Shown: positions 1 to 11,549 of the stretch, one piece after another
Numbering within the stretch: the stretch's first letter is position 1
Layout: the number at the start of each line of letters is the position of its first letter
Source: Lepidurus packardi
Lineage: Eukaryota > Arthropoda > Branchiopoda > Notostraca > Triopsidae
Direction: 5' to 3'
DNA: 64,000 nucleotides
Assembly (NCBI GenBank): GCA_023053545.1
Contig: JAKZAN010000146.1
Coordinates: 23,926-87,925, forward strand
Position numbers and translations under genes: made by a program
The notes under the pieces: generated by a model
Databases searched by the model: none
Told to the model about the DNA's origin: nothing
The model's input: only the letters and a program-made list of their open reading frames with translations

Positions 1-644
<644 letters not shown>

Positions 645-993
645 GAAGTCTGATGCAGGTTGCCAGTAAATTTGGAGGTGGAAGCTTTGGGATCAAAGTT
701 TAGCTTAATTTTTAAAGGATGTAGAGTGCTGCCTTTTATTTTCGAGGACTCTTCTAAATGGACCACGCGTTCCCAGTCTACTCTGCTGAAAGGAATAGGA
801 TGTATGCGCCAGAAATATTAATGTCTCGTGCTTTTTCAAAATCAACACCCAACTCATTCCCAGCTGGGATATTCCCCGTCATTAAATGACCCGGCAGGCC
901 TTAAAATTGATGTAGTATGTTTTATGTTGCATATTTTCTGTAACCTTTAGAACATCAAACCAATAAAACATAAGTCCTATTAGTTATCCCTCA
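645..993. other. Divergent intergenic spacer
   Basis: 349 bp between the start of the minus-strand kinase and the start of the plus-strand lipase. It must hold both promoters. It is AT-richer than the flanking genes; I see no repeat, RNA gene or convincing open frame. Confidence 0.5.
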
Positions 994-1815
994 ATGCTCA
1001 CTCCTCAAATCTTACCACTCCTTATCTGCTTGACCGCAGTCCTCGCTGCAGCATCCTACAACCAGGAAAAAGCTCGTGTCCTCGCAGCTTTTTCTGCCAT
1101 CACTAAGTGTGACAGAGACGCCGTCTAAAACTGGTCCTGCAAAGCCTGCCATTCACTGAACCTCAAGCTGCAAGATGTCGTTTACATCGACAATACTCTT
1201 AGCAAAATTGTGGGGTATATTGGCTACAGTCCCGAATGGAACAAAATCGTGGTGAGCTGGCGTGGAACTGACAACGTAGTTAATTGGGTCGAAGATGCTT
1301 ACTTCGACAAGATGCCCTACCTGCGATGTCTTGGCTGTGAAATGCATGCTGGTTTTTATTTTTCCTACCTATCAGTGCAGGAGGCTGTGCACAAAGCTCT
1401 AGACCACCTCCTCGTCAAGCACCCGGACGCTAGACTTATTGTAACGGGGCACAGTCTGGGAGGAGCTCTAGCCACGCTCTCGGCTCTTGAACTGCAGATC
1501 AAATACAATCGTGTAGATTCTCTAGTTAATTTCGGGTGCCCACGAGTGGGAAACGCAGCCTTCGCGCAGTTTATCAACAACAAGATCCCGTAGCACTTCC
1601 GAGTCGTGAGGAACAGGGATCTTGTTCCTCATGTGCCTTTCGACTTCATGGGGTACCATCACATCAACACCTAAGTCTTGTACGACGAAAATCAGACTGC
1701 CTACAAAATCTGCGACGAGAGTGGCGAGGATCCGACCTGCTCCAAAAAATACTTCCCTGACTACTCCGTCAGCGACCACCACAATTATCTCGTTGAAGGA
1801 GTAGAGATTTGCTGA
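994..1815 (+). CDS. Secreted class 3 lipase
   Basis: Predicted triacylglycerol lipase of 273 residues, the usual size for secreted fungal-type and protist class 3 lipases. A hydrophobic N-terminus (LLICLTAVLAAAS) looks like a cleaved signal peptide, so the enzyme is probably exported or delivered to food vacuoles. The nucleophile elbow GHSLGGALA (Ser about 155), an Asp in RDLVPHVP and a His in SDHHNYL make a complete catalytic triad. FGCPRVGN is another family hallmark. The lid-region motif WRGTDNVVNW also fits. Four TAR codons in frame are read as Gln, and the stop is TGA. No intron. The start is the first ATG and gives the signal peptide. Confidence 0.93.
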
Positions 1816-1925
1816 TAGTCTATCCAATTATAAACAGAATGTAAGATTTTAGTGAATCAAGGGAATGTTTCTCAAGTCCGTGAGGGGGAGACACAGCTCA
1901 AATAGGGGTTGGATCATGAGCTATC

Positions 1926-2043
1926 GCTGTCGGCCACACTAAGCCAAATGCACCGGATCCCATCCGAACTCCGAAGTTAAGCGGCTTAAGGCGTGGATAG
2001 TACTAAGGTGGGGGACCGCTTGGGAAGTCCACGTGTCGACAGC
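1926..2043 (+). rRNA. 5S rRNA copy 1
   Basis: The 118-nt gene starts GCTGTCGG and ends CGACAGC, which pair as helix I. It contains the universal block GATCCCATCCGAACTCCGAA and the GGTGGGGGACCGCTTGGGAA region typical of ciliate 5S rRNA. A run of seven T follows at 2048-2054 as a Pol III terminator. It is the RNA of the large ribosomal subunit. Confidence 0.97.
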
Positions 2044-2106
2044 CCCCTTTTTTTATGTTGGAGTGGGGGAGACACAGCTCAAATAGGGGTTGGATCATGA
2101 GCTATC

Positions 2107-2224
2107 GCTGTCGGCCACACTAAGCCAAATGCACCGGATCCCATCCGAACTCCGAAGTTAAGCGGCTTAAGGCGTGGATAGTACTAAGGTGGGGGACCGC
2201 TTGGGAAGTCCACGTGTCGACAGC
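2107..2224 (+). rRNA. 5S rRNA copy 2
   Basis: Identical as read to copy 1, 181 bp downstream, with the same T-run behind it. Confidence 0.97.
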
Positions 2225-2287
2225 CCCCTTTTTTTATGTTGGAGTGGGGGAGACACAGCTCAAATAGGGGTTGGATCATGAGCTATC

Positions 2288-2405
2288 GCTGTCGGCCACA
2301 CTAAGCCAAATGCACCGGATCCCATCCGAACTCCGAAGTTAAGCGGCTTAAGGCGTGGATAGTACTAAGGTGGGGGACCGCTTGGGAAGTCCACGTGTCG
2401 ACAGC
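2288..2405 (+). rRNA. 5S rRNA copy 3
   Basis: Identical as read to copy 1, 181 bp after copy 2. Confidence 0.97.
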
Positions 2406-2468
2406 CCCCTTTTTTTATGTTGGAGTGGGGGAGACACAGCTCAAATAGGGGTTGGATCATGAGCTATC

Positions 2469-2586
2469 GCTGTCGGCCACACTAAGCCAAATGCACCGGA
2501 TCCCATCCGAACTCCGAAGTTAAGCGGCTTAAGGCGTGGATAGTACTAAGGTGGGGGACCGCTTGGGAAGTCCACGTGTCGACAGC
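2469..2586 (+). rRNA. 5S rRNA copy 4
   Basis: Identical as read to copy 1, 181 bp after copy 3. Confidence 0.97.
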
Positions 2587-2649
2587 CCCCTTTTTTTATG
2601 TTGGAGTGGGGGAGACACAGCTCAAATAGGGGTTGGATCATGAGCTATC

Positions 2650-2767
2650 GCTGTCGGCCACACTAAGCCAAATGCACCGGATCCCATCCGAACTCCGAAG
2701 TTAAGCGGCTTAAGGCGTGGATAGTACTAAGGTGGGGGACCGCTTGGGAAGTCCACGTGTCGACAGC
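2650..2767 (+). rRNA. 5S rRNA copy 5
   Basis: Identical as read to copy 1, 181 bp after copy 4. Confidence 0.97.
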
Positions 2768-2830
2768 CCCCTTTTTTTATGTTGGAGTGGGGGAGACACA
2801 GCTCAAATAGGGGTTGGATCATGAGCTATC

Positions 2831-2948
2831 GCTGTCGGCCACACTAAGCCAAATGCACCGGATCCCATCCGAACTCCGAAGTTAAGCGGCTTAAGGCGTG
2901 GATAGTACTAAGGTGGGGGACCGCTTGGGAAGTCCACGTGTCGACAGC
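2831..2948 (+). rRNA. 5S rRNA copy 6 (last)
   Basis: Identical as read to copy 1 over the gene. The following T-run is six rather than seven, and the sequence then leaves the repeat completely. Confidence 0.97.
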
Positions 2949-3245
2949 CCCCTTTTTTACGAAATGCATATAAATCGATAAATGCTGAATTCAATTAGAC
3001 ATGTTCACAAGTTGATATCATAGACATGAGGGTGGTTGATCGTGCTGGCGTCCTCGACTAAGCTGCGATCTACCATGCCGGTCGCATTTATCGAGAACTC
3101 TACCTCCTGCTCTTTTGGTCTGTCGCTTGGCTCGTTCTACGGCTCGGATAGTACCAAACCCTCCTTGTTCTTTAATATCCGTGGCGTTATCTCTTTCTAG
3201 CACATAACAAACTTTCGCAATAGTGATATTTCATGAGGCTTGAGT

Positions 3246-5471
3246 TCACCATTATGCCCACATCTGACAGGTAGCAGGGTGCCCACTTTTCGGTAGGGCT
3301 AAACGTGAAGAGTCTCGGAAATCAGCAACCCGAGCTTGGCAAGTTGGGCTGCGATAGCTTTTAAACATCCCGATGTCTCGCTTTCCGAACGATCCAGGCA
3401 GACATTCGAGAGGAACTCTAGCTTTCTAACTGCTTCGTAGATTTTGACCTGCGTTATTTAGGAGAATATAATCATGGGGGATTACGATTGTTTGTTCGCG
3501 AGGTTTCGAAGAATCCATGTATTCCTCGAGATACGGCCTGTAGGATCCAAAAACCAGCAAGTCCTGCAGGTAGGTTGTGATCTCATCCTGAACCCTCTCA
3601 TCTTCGGATGCGTGCGAAAGGAAGTGGTAGTTTCCCGAAACATTGAGGAGCCCTGCTGCGTCCAATTTATCCATGACTTCATGGAATTCCTCCTTGAGGG
3701 CAGGGTAGATCCGAGAGCGATCCAATACCACTTTTCTAAACTGTTATTTGTCCTGGCTATTGCCGTAGGTGGATAGCAGATACGATACTGCTTCCTCCAT
3801 TGTTGTTGTCTAAGGTATTCTCAAGTGGAAAGTCTCAGTTAGTCTTGTAAAAGAAGACTGCTCCGCCTTCTTCGAGGTCCTGGCGAAGTTCATCGTATTA
3901 ACAGCAAACGCTTAACAGAAGTCATCGCTCAAAATTCTATTATGTGCCTGATTGCTAGCTTTGATGACGCTCGTCTTGCTTTGCTTTTTAATGAGAGGCG
4001 CTGACGACTTCTGGTAAAGTTGGGCAGACTCATCAATAAGGGTGACGGAGACCTCGCGGAGCTCATTGGGAGGAGAGCCCAAAGCTGCGATGGAGGATGC
4101 TACGCCAGATTTGATCGAAGAGACATTCTTGATGACCTCGTCATAAGGATCACAGATCATGAATTTATCGGAGTGGACAGACAGATAGAGTTCTGCGTAA
4201 TTCCTACGATCTCTGAAGAAAAGAATTTTCATCAGGAACGTCAAGAATTTCCCGTAATCTCTGGCCATCGAATCCAGAGCGTAGAAAGTGCGATCCACCA
4301 CGAGTTTGGGAATTTGCGCTGCAGAAGCCACATACACTGCTGCCGGACCTCCGATCGAGTAACCGTGTACGACCTCGATTTCGTATCCGTTTCCACTGAG
4401 ATATCCGTAAACTGCCAGAGCATCCTTCTAGCTGCTGGAAAGGCTTGGGGAGCCCGTAGAGAAGCCATATCCTCGGTAGTTCCACAACGCAATTTTAAAG
4501 CCCTGTACACATGTGTAGAATTACTTGTTACGTTATCAATGTAGAAGGGAATGTAGCGAGTTTCCAGAGCGAACAACTGCATGAATGCGCCGTTGGGGTT
4601 GCAGATCAGCACTGTCTTCTTACTTGCGAGTGGTTACCGACGCTTCGATCCTTCAATAACGGTCCTGTAAAAGCATCGCAGATTGAATCAGAAAATATTA
4701 CAGTTCGAGCTTCTCGCCGTCGGCTGTCAACACGGTATGCTGCGTATAGTGGAATAGGGAATCGTAGGCGTAGTACCCGAAGTTCAGTTCGTAGAGCTTC
4801 TCGCCCCAAGTCTGGAACTTAAAACTATCCCAATAGCCTTGAGGAGGCACAAACTCCAACAACACCCCTTCTAACTCAGTCAAGAGCGTCATAAACCGTG
4901 CGAGTTTGTTGCCTGAAGGCAGTGCGATTTCGGCGGTAGCACTATAGCCGTTGAGGAAATTGCTTATGGTCATTTGTCCTTCAGTAACTTTCTCGTACTA
5001 GTCGAGCACTGATCGAAATAAGGCTAGCAAACGGTGCTTTTTTGGAGATAGCTGTCCTGAATGTTAATATTTGGAATACATGCCAATGAACTGTGCTATG
5101 TAATGCTAGAAGCCGGCCAGGTGCGAACGATCGTTCGGGCGGATTCCTGTATGCAGATAGCCGTGTAGAGACTCAAGGACACCAACAATGCATGCGTCTG
5201 TGCTTTTGAGCATGTCAGACGAATAGCTGAGCTCAACGCTACCTTTGAAATACTTAAAGGCGCCTGGATACATGAGAGCAGTGCCGAAGGTGTGGGCGAG
5301 CTTGAGAAAGCCTGCTAGCATGAGCAGGATGACTATGGTAGAAGAATCGATCAGGAAGTAGATGGCAGCGTAGACACTGTAGATGGCAAGACAGAGGAGG
5401 GCAAGGAGGAGGAGACGTATGATATAGTATTGGGAAGATTTCTCGAGGGGTTCGCGGTGTAGTAGCTTCAT
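3246..5471 (-). CDS. Membrane-anchored alpha/beta hydrolase
   Basis: Predicted serine hydrolase of 719 residues. Exons 5471-4702, 4664-4532 and 4502-3246; introns of 37 and 29 nt restore one frame and remove a TGA. The N-terminus has two close hydrophobic segments (around residues 18-55), so the enzyme is membrane-bound. The hydrolase core follows: ICNPNGAFMQ strand and turn, WNYRGYGFSTGSP (oxyanion region), and the nucleophile elbow HGYSIGGPAA with Ser about 350. The arrangement resembles the ABHD12/ABHD16 lipases, but no substrate can be assigned. The acid and His of the triad are not certain. The C-terminal 250 residues, partly rich in charge, are unlike any domain I recognise. The stop is TGA at 3246; 280 bp of unremarkable spacer separates it from the 5S array. 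Confidence 0.85.
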
Positions 5472-5620
5472 GGCGGAAGAGGGAGTCCTGACTTTTGTTT
5501 GGTTTAAACGATTATTAGAATGGTTTAGGTAGATTCATGAAATGAGCTGTCGTCAATATTCTGGCTGCACACCATAGCAATCTGACCCTATATTTTTAAT
5601 CGGTATTTGCCTGGAGACCA

Positions 5621-7861
5621 ATGAGTGCCCGTCTTTGCCTACTATTCTGCCTCCTCGCCGTCGTCTTCTCTGCCTAATTTCTCGACTACACCGTATAAAA
5701 CACCCTCCGCTGCCAGAAGGTCGATGTCGCATCTTAGGAACAGATGTGGTAACTAGCCCCCTTCAACTATCTCATTACTCCTCTAGGAAGATACTAATTC
5801 TCCACAAAATCGACCAGTACTGGTTCATCATCGTTGGCCCCATTTCTCTGTTCTTCAGTCTGTCTGTGATGTTGAGCTTCCTCGTCCCCGATACCAGGAC
5901 TGCCCCTGCAGACATCATATTCGCCATTGCTTTCTTCGACTCAGTCCTAATAATCAGTGTCATAACACAAGGAGGTAAGCCTTGTTCATTCCATAATTAA
6001 GCAAGCATACTTTTACTAGCATGATTAAACTCAAGTCCCCTCCGACTTCTCCGCATTCTGTCAAGCATCGGGGGTGCTTAACGTTATTGGGCTCGCAGGC
6101 CTCACTCTCTACGATATAATTTTCAGTGTTTTTCTCGCCTACTCGATCCGTCACACGCTGAAAGGCCGGTTTTTTACCAAGACCCAATACCATGCCTTCA
6201 GCCTGTTTTGCATAGTACTGACTGTATCGTCCATCAGTCTATCCAACAGCACTGGCCGAAGCCTGGGAGGAGTTTGTGCATTGCGGTATTCGGACGCGTC
6301 GCCTTTTCTGTATCTAGCTGGAGCGATTGTGCTAGGGCTTATTGCAACCATTTCTGTGACGATGTTCAGAAAAGGTATCCCGAAGAACAGCTTCTTCCGA
6401 CAGCAGAGTGTATACAAGTACTACTACTTCTATGTTGGCCTAGTGGCTACTGTCCAACTACTGATCAGTTTCTCCTACTTCATCGGCTATGCAAACTGCA
6501 GCTCCAACAACCCTGACCCGATGCTCATGATCTCGGTGACCATTGGCAACTGCTTCCAGACAGTGCATCCTTTTCTCCTGGCATTCATCCGCTACAAACA
6601 TCCAGGCATCAAACGAGCTGTTAGAGATTTGTTTAAAAGGAAACGCCGGCTCTAAGACTCGGATATTGATGCTATCATTGCTATGGACTCCCCAAACAAG
6701 ACCCAGCCAGTCGAATACAATTGGTTGGGGTCACTTCTGGAGTCCATCAGAGGCAGCCAGGTTTATTCCTTCCTCATTGGTATCCTCATTGCACACTCAG
6801 AATATGAGCCCTCCCTCATGTTCTCTTAGGTTAACTTCTCCACCCACTATTCATTCAGGCTCGATTAGTACACTGCAGACCTCTACTTATAGCGATGCAG
6901 GTCCAACCAATAGAACCGAGTCGTCACCCGCGAATTAGGTGGTCTCAAACCCCTCGACTATGAGGTGACAAGCTACTGCCCCGGCATTTTCAGCTACTTA
7001 CTTAAGGCTACGTAGCCTGACGTGCGGATGGAGAAGTCTCTGAACATCAAGTAGAACAGCGAAACTATCAAGAAGGTGGCTGAAGTGGAGGGTGGGAAAA
7101 GTGGTGAATTCTTCTTCTTCTCGTACGATCACCAGATCATATTCAAAACAGTGAAGAAGCACGAGGCTGACCTTTACCTAAGCCGTATCCGAGACTTCGT
7201 TTAGCATTTCCGCGAAAACGAGCACAGTTTGATAGTCAAGCTACTCGGAGTCTACCGGTTCAGGAGGTTGGACGTCCGAGAGGAGGACATATACATGATT
7301 GTCCAAAAGAACATGGCTATGTGCGAACGCACCTACATCGAGAGGATTTTCGACCTCAAAGGATCCAAGTACAACCGATAGGTCCTCAAAGGTCCACAGA
7401 TTAAGGAACTTACCCATCTGACTCTGATGGATGTGGACTTTATGAAGACTGAAAAGAGCCTGGACATATCTGCCCTCGCGGCGAGGAATGTGGCACGCAT
7501 CTTGGAGCGAGACGTCAAGTTCCTGAGCAGTCTAGATGTGATGGACTACTCTTTCCTGGCCATAAAAATCGACTGGGGGAACAGAGCTTTCGCGGAGGAG
7601 AAAAGCATTGAGCAGATTCTGCCAGAAAATGTGGATATGTTTCAGGTGGTGGCCTCGGAGACACAGCAAGGCATGTACTACCACTTCGGGATCATCGACT
7701 ATCTTCAGCAGTGGAACTTCGTGAAGAAGACAGAGAACCTGATCAAGAAGATCATAACGACGGAGTTCGAGCAGTCGATAGTGACTGTGGAAGAACCCAA
7801 ATATTACGGCGAGAGGCTGGTGTCCTTCATCCGGTCGATCCTGCCGCTAGCCAACTAGTGA
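5621..7861 (+). CDS. GPCR-phosphatidylinositol phosphate kinase fusion (GPCR-PIPK)
   Basis: 713 residues joining a receptor to a lipid kinase. Exons 5621-5748, 5787-5974 and 6036-7861; the second intron could instead end at 6005 (31 nt rather than 61). The first 270 residues hold a signal-like start and about seven hydrophobic segments, including WFIIVGPISLFFSLSVML and a basic tail RRLFKRKRRL-like stretch after the last helix. From about residue 320 comes a type I/II PIP kinase domain: GGKSGEFFFFSYD (ATP loop), IVKLLGVYR, MIVQKNM, FDLKGSKYNR with the catalytic DLKGS near 545, VMDYSFL and IIDYLQ. The family (RpkA in Dictyostelium, GPCR-PIPKs of oomycetes) couples a receptor directly to PtdInsP phosphorylation. 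Which phosphoinositide isomer it makes cannot be read from the sequence. Numerous in-frame TAR codons are Gln; the stop is TAG-TGA. Confidence 0.93.
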
Positions 7862-8114
7862 TTTTCGTATATCGGCTATACCACAAAGGAGAGTTGAGTT
7901 TTGTTTTGCACCGGTTCCCGCAATTTTATTCAAAGAGAACCAGGCGATAACCTTTGATTTTATTATTTTATTTAGTTTAGAAATTGCAGGAAAAACAGAC
8001 CCGACCTCAGTCCCAGCCCAACTGCCGCTCGACTGCCTGTCTCTCGACTGGCCATCCGCCAGCACCGAGCTTAGCACCCACAACCTCCGTCCGGTCTGCC
8101 TGCATATTAGTATT

Positions 8115-9202
8115 TCATGAAGAGCAACCGAACTATAGCAGTTCGTCGATTGCTTGGAGATAGCTCTGTTTGCTCTCGAACTCTGCATGTTGAGAAACAG
8201 GGTGTGACTCTCCGTGGTCGCTCAGGCCAGTATCAACTGTCTTCTCCCAGGCTGAGGATTTGGCTGCGTCATAACATTGACTCTCGTCCGACCTGTGCTT
8301 ATCCATCCGATCATTTCCAATTGAATAAGTGAATACCTTTTGAATCTTTTGCAAGGCAACGAGTATTCCTCCTCGCCGATTGGCTACAAGGGTCGGAACA
8401 GAGTCCGCATCAAGTCTTCGTGCTCTTCTTTGAAGGGGTTGAACATGGAGGGCTTAGCCTCAGGTTCGGGTTGGCTGTGTGGAGCAGGAACAGCGATAGA
8501 TACTTTGTTTAATTTTTTGGGGGCGACCTTGCGAGTCTTCTACTTGGCGAAGTCCTTGCATGCTTGGGCGATGAGGCCGGTATACTTGTTCTTTTGGACT
8601 TTCTGTTTGTGGGCAGGGTGGTTGATGTGCTTTAAAGTAGGAAGAAGCAGTTATAAAGTAATGGGTTTAAAAGAGTGAAGAGTACTTCGAGGTAGCTGTC
8701 GTAGGAACTGCTGCAGACACTGCATTTGTTTCCTTGCGTGGAAGGTTTCGGAATATACTATCGGGCCAACAAAACGGACATAAGAATGACAATCTCATAC
8801 CAGTGTCGTGACTTCTGCGGTGGCCATCTGCACAGCTTCCTCGAAGTGCCTGCGGTACTCACTGTCTTCTTTGCAAAGCTCCGCCTACTCCAATCAGAAC
8901 ATGAACCTCAAAAATAACGTACAAGGTCGCAGGCAGCCACGAAGAGTGGTGTGTAGTGCTTGCCGTCGGAGTTGAGCTGCGGGTGTCGGGAGAGGACGCA
9001 TGCGGCTTGGGCCCTGGATAGGAATTCGAAAGGCGATAGGGAAGGAGAGTGTGAGGGAGGGATGTTACTGGCTGGGGAGGCAGAAAGTCACGGGATGACG
9101 GTAATATACATTATTTTATATTGGTTTTAGGGAGAAGACAGCCCGGCCCTGGTCACCTGTGAGGGTGGCGGCTAGTGGGTCAGTGTCTGCTTGGCCTTTC
9201 AT
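8115..9202 (-). CDS. DBF4-type zinc-finger protein
   Basis: A multi-exon gene of about 273 codons. Supported exons are 9071-8923, 8884-8801, 8757-8686, 8629-8337 and 8292-8115, with introns of 38, 43, 56 and 44 nt that all keep frame and exclude TGA. A first exon 9202-9157 with an 85-nt intron gives an ATG but is less certain. Around the middle sits YIPKPSTQGNKCSVC followed by a Y, then H-x5-H (LEHINHPAHKQK), which matches the C-C-H-H finger of DBF4 proteins. DBF4 activates the CDC7 kinase at replication origins. The upstream piece KHYTPLFVAACDL could be the motif-M region, but this is weak. Length is short for DBF4. It may instead be another zinc-finger protein of the same type. Confidence 0.55.
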
Positions 9203-9705
9203 AAAACTAATATAAAAAATGTATTATTATTATCGTCATAAACAGAATTTCTCACTATTTTGTCTCACAACGAATCTCGATCCCATTTCGCTTTTGCTTT
9301 GCCGCCTTTCAACACTCCCACCCTCCCTACTAGCCCACATTCCCGGACTTTCGACGGCTTCCCTGGCTTCATTTGCGAGCCAGCACCAGACCCGTCAGCA
9401 GATAAGGGCTCCCCGTATTTCTGATCATTTTGGATGCCAGCGGGTTATATGTCTTGGAGAAGGGGAACTTGTATTTTAATTTAGCATGGCATACTCTGGA
9501 GGTGTATAGTGCAAGATACTGATTAGTAGTACAGGAAAGTCCTACCTGTGCTCTATAAAATGTACCGACTGCTACAATGCAGCTTCAAAATTAAGGATGT
9601 GCATGCCGTTCTCCCAGATTTAAGTGTGCCTATTACAATCCTTCGATCCCTTTCAATCCAAGGCAGTCGATTGACTCATTACATAGAATACGTACTCGCC
9701 TAACA
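9203..9705. other. Spacer without a confident gene
   Basis: About 500 bp. Both strands have TGA-free stretches of 120-150 codons (plus 9219-9674; minus about 9700-9250), but neither resembles a known family. A frame free of TGA for this length is expected by chance in this code. It lies between the 5' end of the DBF4-type gene and the 3' end of the next minus-strand gene. Confidence 0.4.
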
Positions 9706-10257
9706 TCATAGTAGCCGCATCAGCCTCCGATGGACCAGCTGCATCCCTTCACGGTCCATCCCCTGTTCCTGCCGCTAGATTGATCGTCTGATCCGCCTTC
9801 CCAACTCTACATAATCTTCATCGTTCTTCTGCCGCTTCAAGTCCATCCGATTCTTATGTTCCTTCTCCCTGATGTCCTTACTATTTACCTCTTCTTTTCC
9901 ATCAACACTCACGTCTTCAGGCATTTCTCTGTTCGACTACCCTCGTCTCGTGACAATTATTTCTGGCAGAGATGACTTCCGAACAATATCACGAACTGCA
10001 TCTCTCGATGACTTCACATCAATCGAAGGGCGGAATGACCGGCTGACTTTTCCGACTAGGCGAGCAGGTCTGAAGGTGGCTCCGGCAATTATCTTGAAAT
10101 TAGGCGAGACGCGGACGGGGTCGAACATCTACTAGTGCTTCTGGGTGATTGAAGGCAGGAGGAAGGGTATCTTATGGGTCGGGCGTTGGGAGGAAGGGTT
10201 GTCATTGGGGTGTGGGTCGTGTGAAATATACTTGGGTACTCTGTTTCTGGTCTTCAT
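9706..10257 (-). CDS. Small basic, charged protein of unknown function
   Basis: 183 residues from ATG 10257 to TGA 9706, no intron. I do not recognise it. The first third is proline- and basic-rich (MKTRNRVPKYISHDPHP), the middle has RPARLVGKVSRSFRPSIDV, and the last 80 residues are strongly charged and predicted helical (KEHKNRMDLKRQKNDEDY). Composition looks coding rather than random. Three TAR codons are in frame. Because only TGA stops translation here, a frame this long is suggestive but not conclusive. Confidence 0.6.
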
Positions 10258-10438
10258 GGAGAAGGGTTTATTGGTGAGTTTTTATTGAGCATATAAAATT
10301 GGTGGGGCGGGGATGGCTGATATGATTATGGGGTATGGTCCTGTCAATACCAGTATGGATTCAGGAGTAAGTATTTGAATCTGGCAACCAAGTTAATACG
10401 TCGATACCCTGCTAACAATCATCCTTTAATTTTTAATT

Positions 10439-11392
10439 ATGAATCAGGAACTCGCCCGCAAACTCCTCGCAGTCATCCCCAAGCTCTCTTCCAAATCCAT
10501 CAAGGGACAGAATGGCAGGATCGGCATCATTGGAGGCAGCTTCGAATTCACCGGTGCTCCTTTCTACAGTGCTATCAGCGCACTCAAGGTAGGCGCAGAC
10601 ATGGCTCACATATTCTGTGCTAAGTCTGCTGCCCTGCCCATCAAAGCCTACTCCCCCGAATCCATCGTGCATCCCGTCTTCACCCTTTCTGATGACATAG
10701 ACCATGAAGCCTCAGAAGAAGAACTGCGAAAGATGCATGCCCAGTGGCTCGACAAAATAGGTGCTTGGAAGAATGCAATCACAGGATGGGTCATTGGCCC
10801 AGGGCTTGGGCGCGATCGACACATGGACACTTTCTTCCCACACCTCGTGGAGAGCTTCTCAGACAACACTCTTCTGGTGTTTGATGCTGATGGGATATTC
10901 TACCTTTGCCAGCACCCCCACCTGCTAAAGACTCTGAAACGATTCCGAGTTATACTGACCCCAAATCACAAAGAATTCAAGTACCTAAATAACCACCTCA
11001 AAATAGAGCTAGGTGAAAACCCCCCTGTCCCTGGGTAAATCGTATCTCCTATTCCCAGCATCGACTACCATGAAGATTTCAATATGCTCGTCAAGGGAGA
11101 GTATGATTACTTCCTCACAAATAAATAATGTTTTGGCATCTGGGTGCCTGGGGGCAACAAGCGCTGTGGTGGTGTAGGAGATCTAGTTGCAGGAGCAACA
11201 GTAGCCTGCAGTGGCTGGAACTTTGAGTATGGGCCTATTCTGGCATCACTCGTGATAAGGACTGCAACAAAGGCAGCCTATGAGGAATAAGGACGTAGTT
11301 TGACGGCCCCTTCGATCGTGAAGCACATCGGGAAGTCATTCACAAAGGTTGAGAGTATGCTGGAGGAGATAGCGAGGGAACAAAAGGAGTGA
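10439..11392 (+). CDS. NAXD: ATP/ADP-dependent NAD(P)H-hydrate dehydratase
   Basis: Metabolite-repair enzyme of 317 residues that dehydrates the S-form of NAD(P)H hydrates at the cost of ATP or ADP. It is the eukaryotic CARKD/NAXD homologue, with the ribokinase-like fold of YjeF C-terminal domains. Diagnostic blocks: KGQNGRIGIIGGSFEFTGAP near the start, GADMAHIFC, WVIGPGLGRD, LVFDADGIF, LTPNHKEF and the ATP-site motif GGNKRCGGVGDLVAG. Length matches the family. TAA/TAG codons at three places are Gln, and the stop is TGA. No targeting extension precedes the domain, so it is probably cytosolic unless the first 20 residues act as a presequence. No epimerase domain (NAXE) is fused. Confidence 0.95.
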
Positions 11393-11549
11393 GAGAAGGA
11401 TAAGAACCAATTAAGCAGAACATCCAATTTCTGAGAGAGAACACCAAAGGTTTAGTGATTTCTGTGTTCTCCTTAGAGAATTTTTGAAAGTCCGCAGTGC
11501 TTTATTTAATATTAGCCAATCCCAAAGGACAACTTGCATTCACAACTCC

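Larger units (their letters stand above)
1884..2958 (+). repeat. Tandem array of six 181-bp 5S rRNA units
   Basis: Six units with an exact 181-bp period (gene starts at 1926, 2107, 2288, 2469, 2650, 2831). As read, the units are identical, spacers included. Each comprises 42 bp of upstream sequence beginning GGGGGAGACACAG, the 5S gene, a T-run, and a short link ATGTTGGAGT. The array starts exactly at the 42-bp leader of copy 1 and stops right after the T-run of copy 6, so the boundaries match one functional cassette. Identity implies gene conversion or very recent duplication; collapse or expansion during assembly is possible. Confidence 0.97.

Noticed and set aside
1884..2958. A protein-coding tandem repeat
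   Set aside because: The unit matches 5S rRNA helices, internal block and terminator; no conserved open frame.
8340..8678. A 112-codon hydrophobic plus-strand frame
   Set aside because: Opposite strand carries the zinc-finger gene exons with clean splice sites.
9219..9674. A 151-codon plus-strand frame, cysteine-rich at its end
   Set aside because: With TGA as the only stop, frames of this size are common by chance; no family match and no conserved start.
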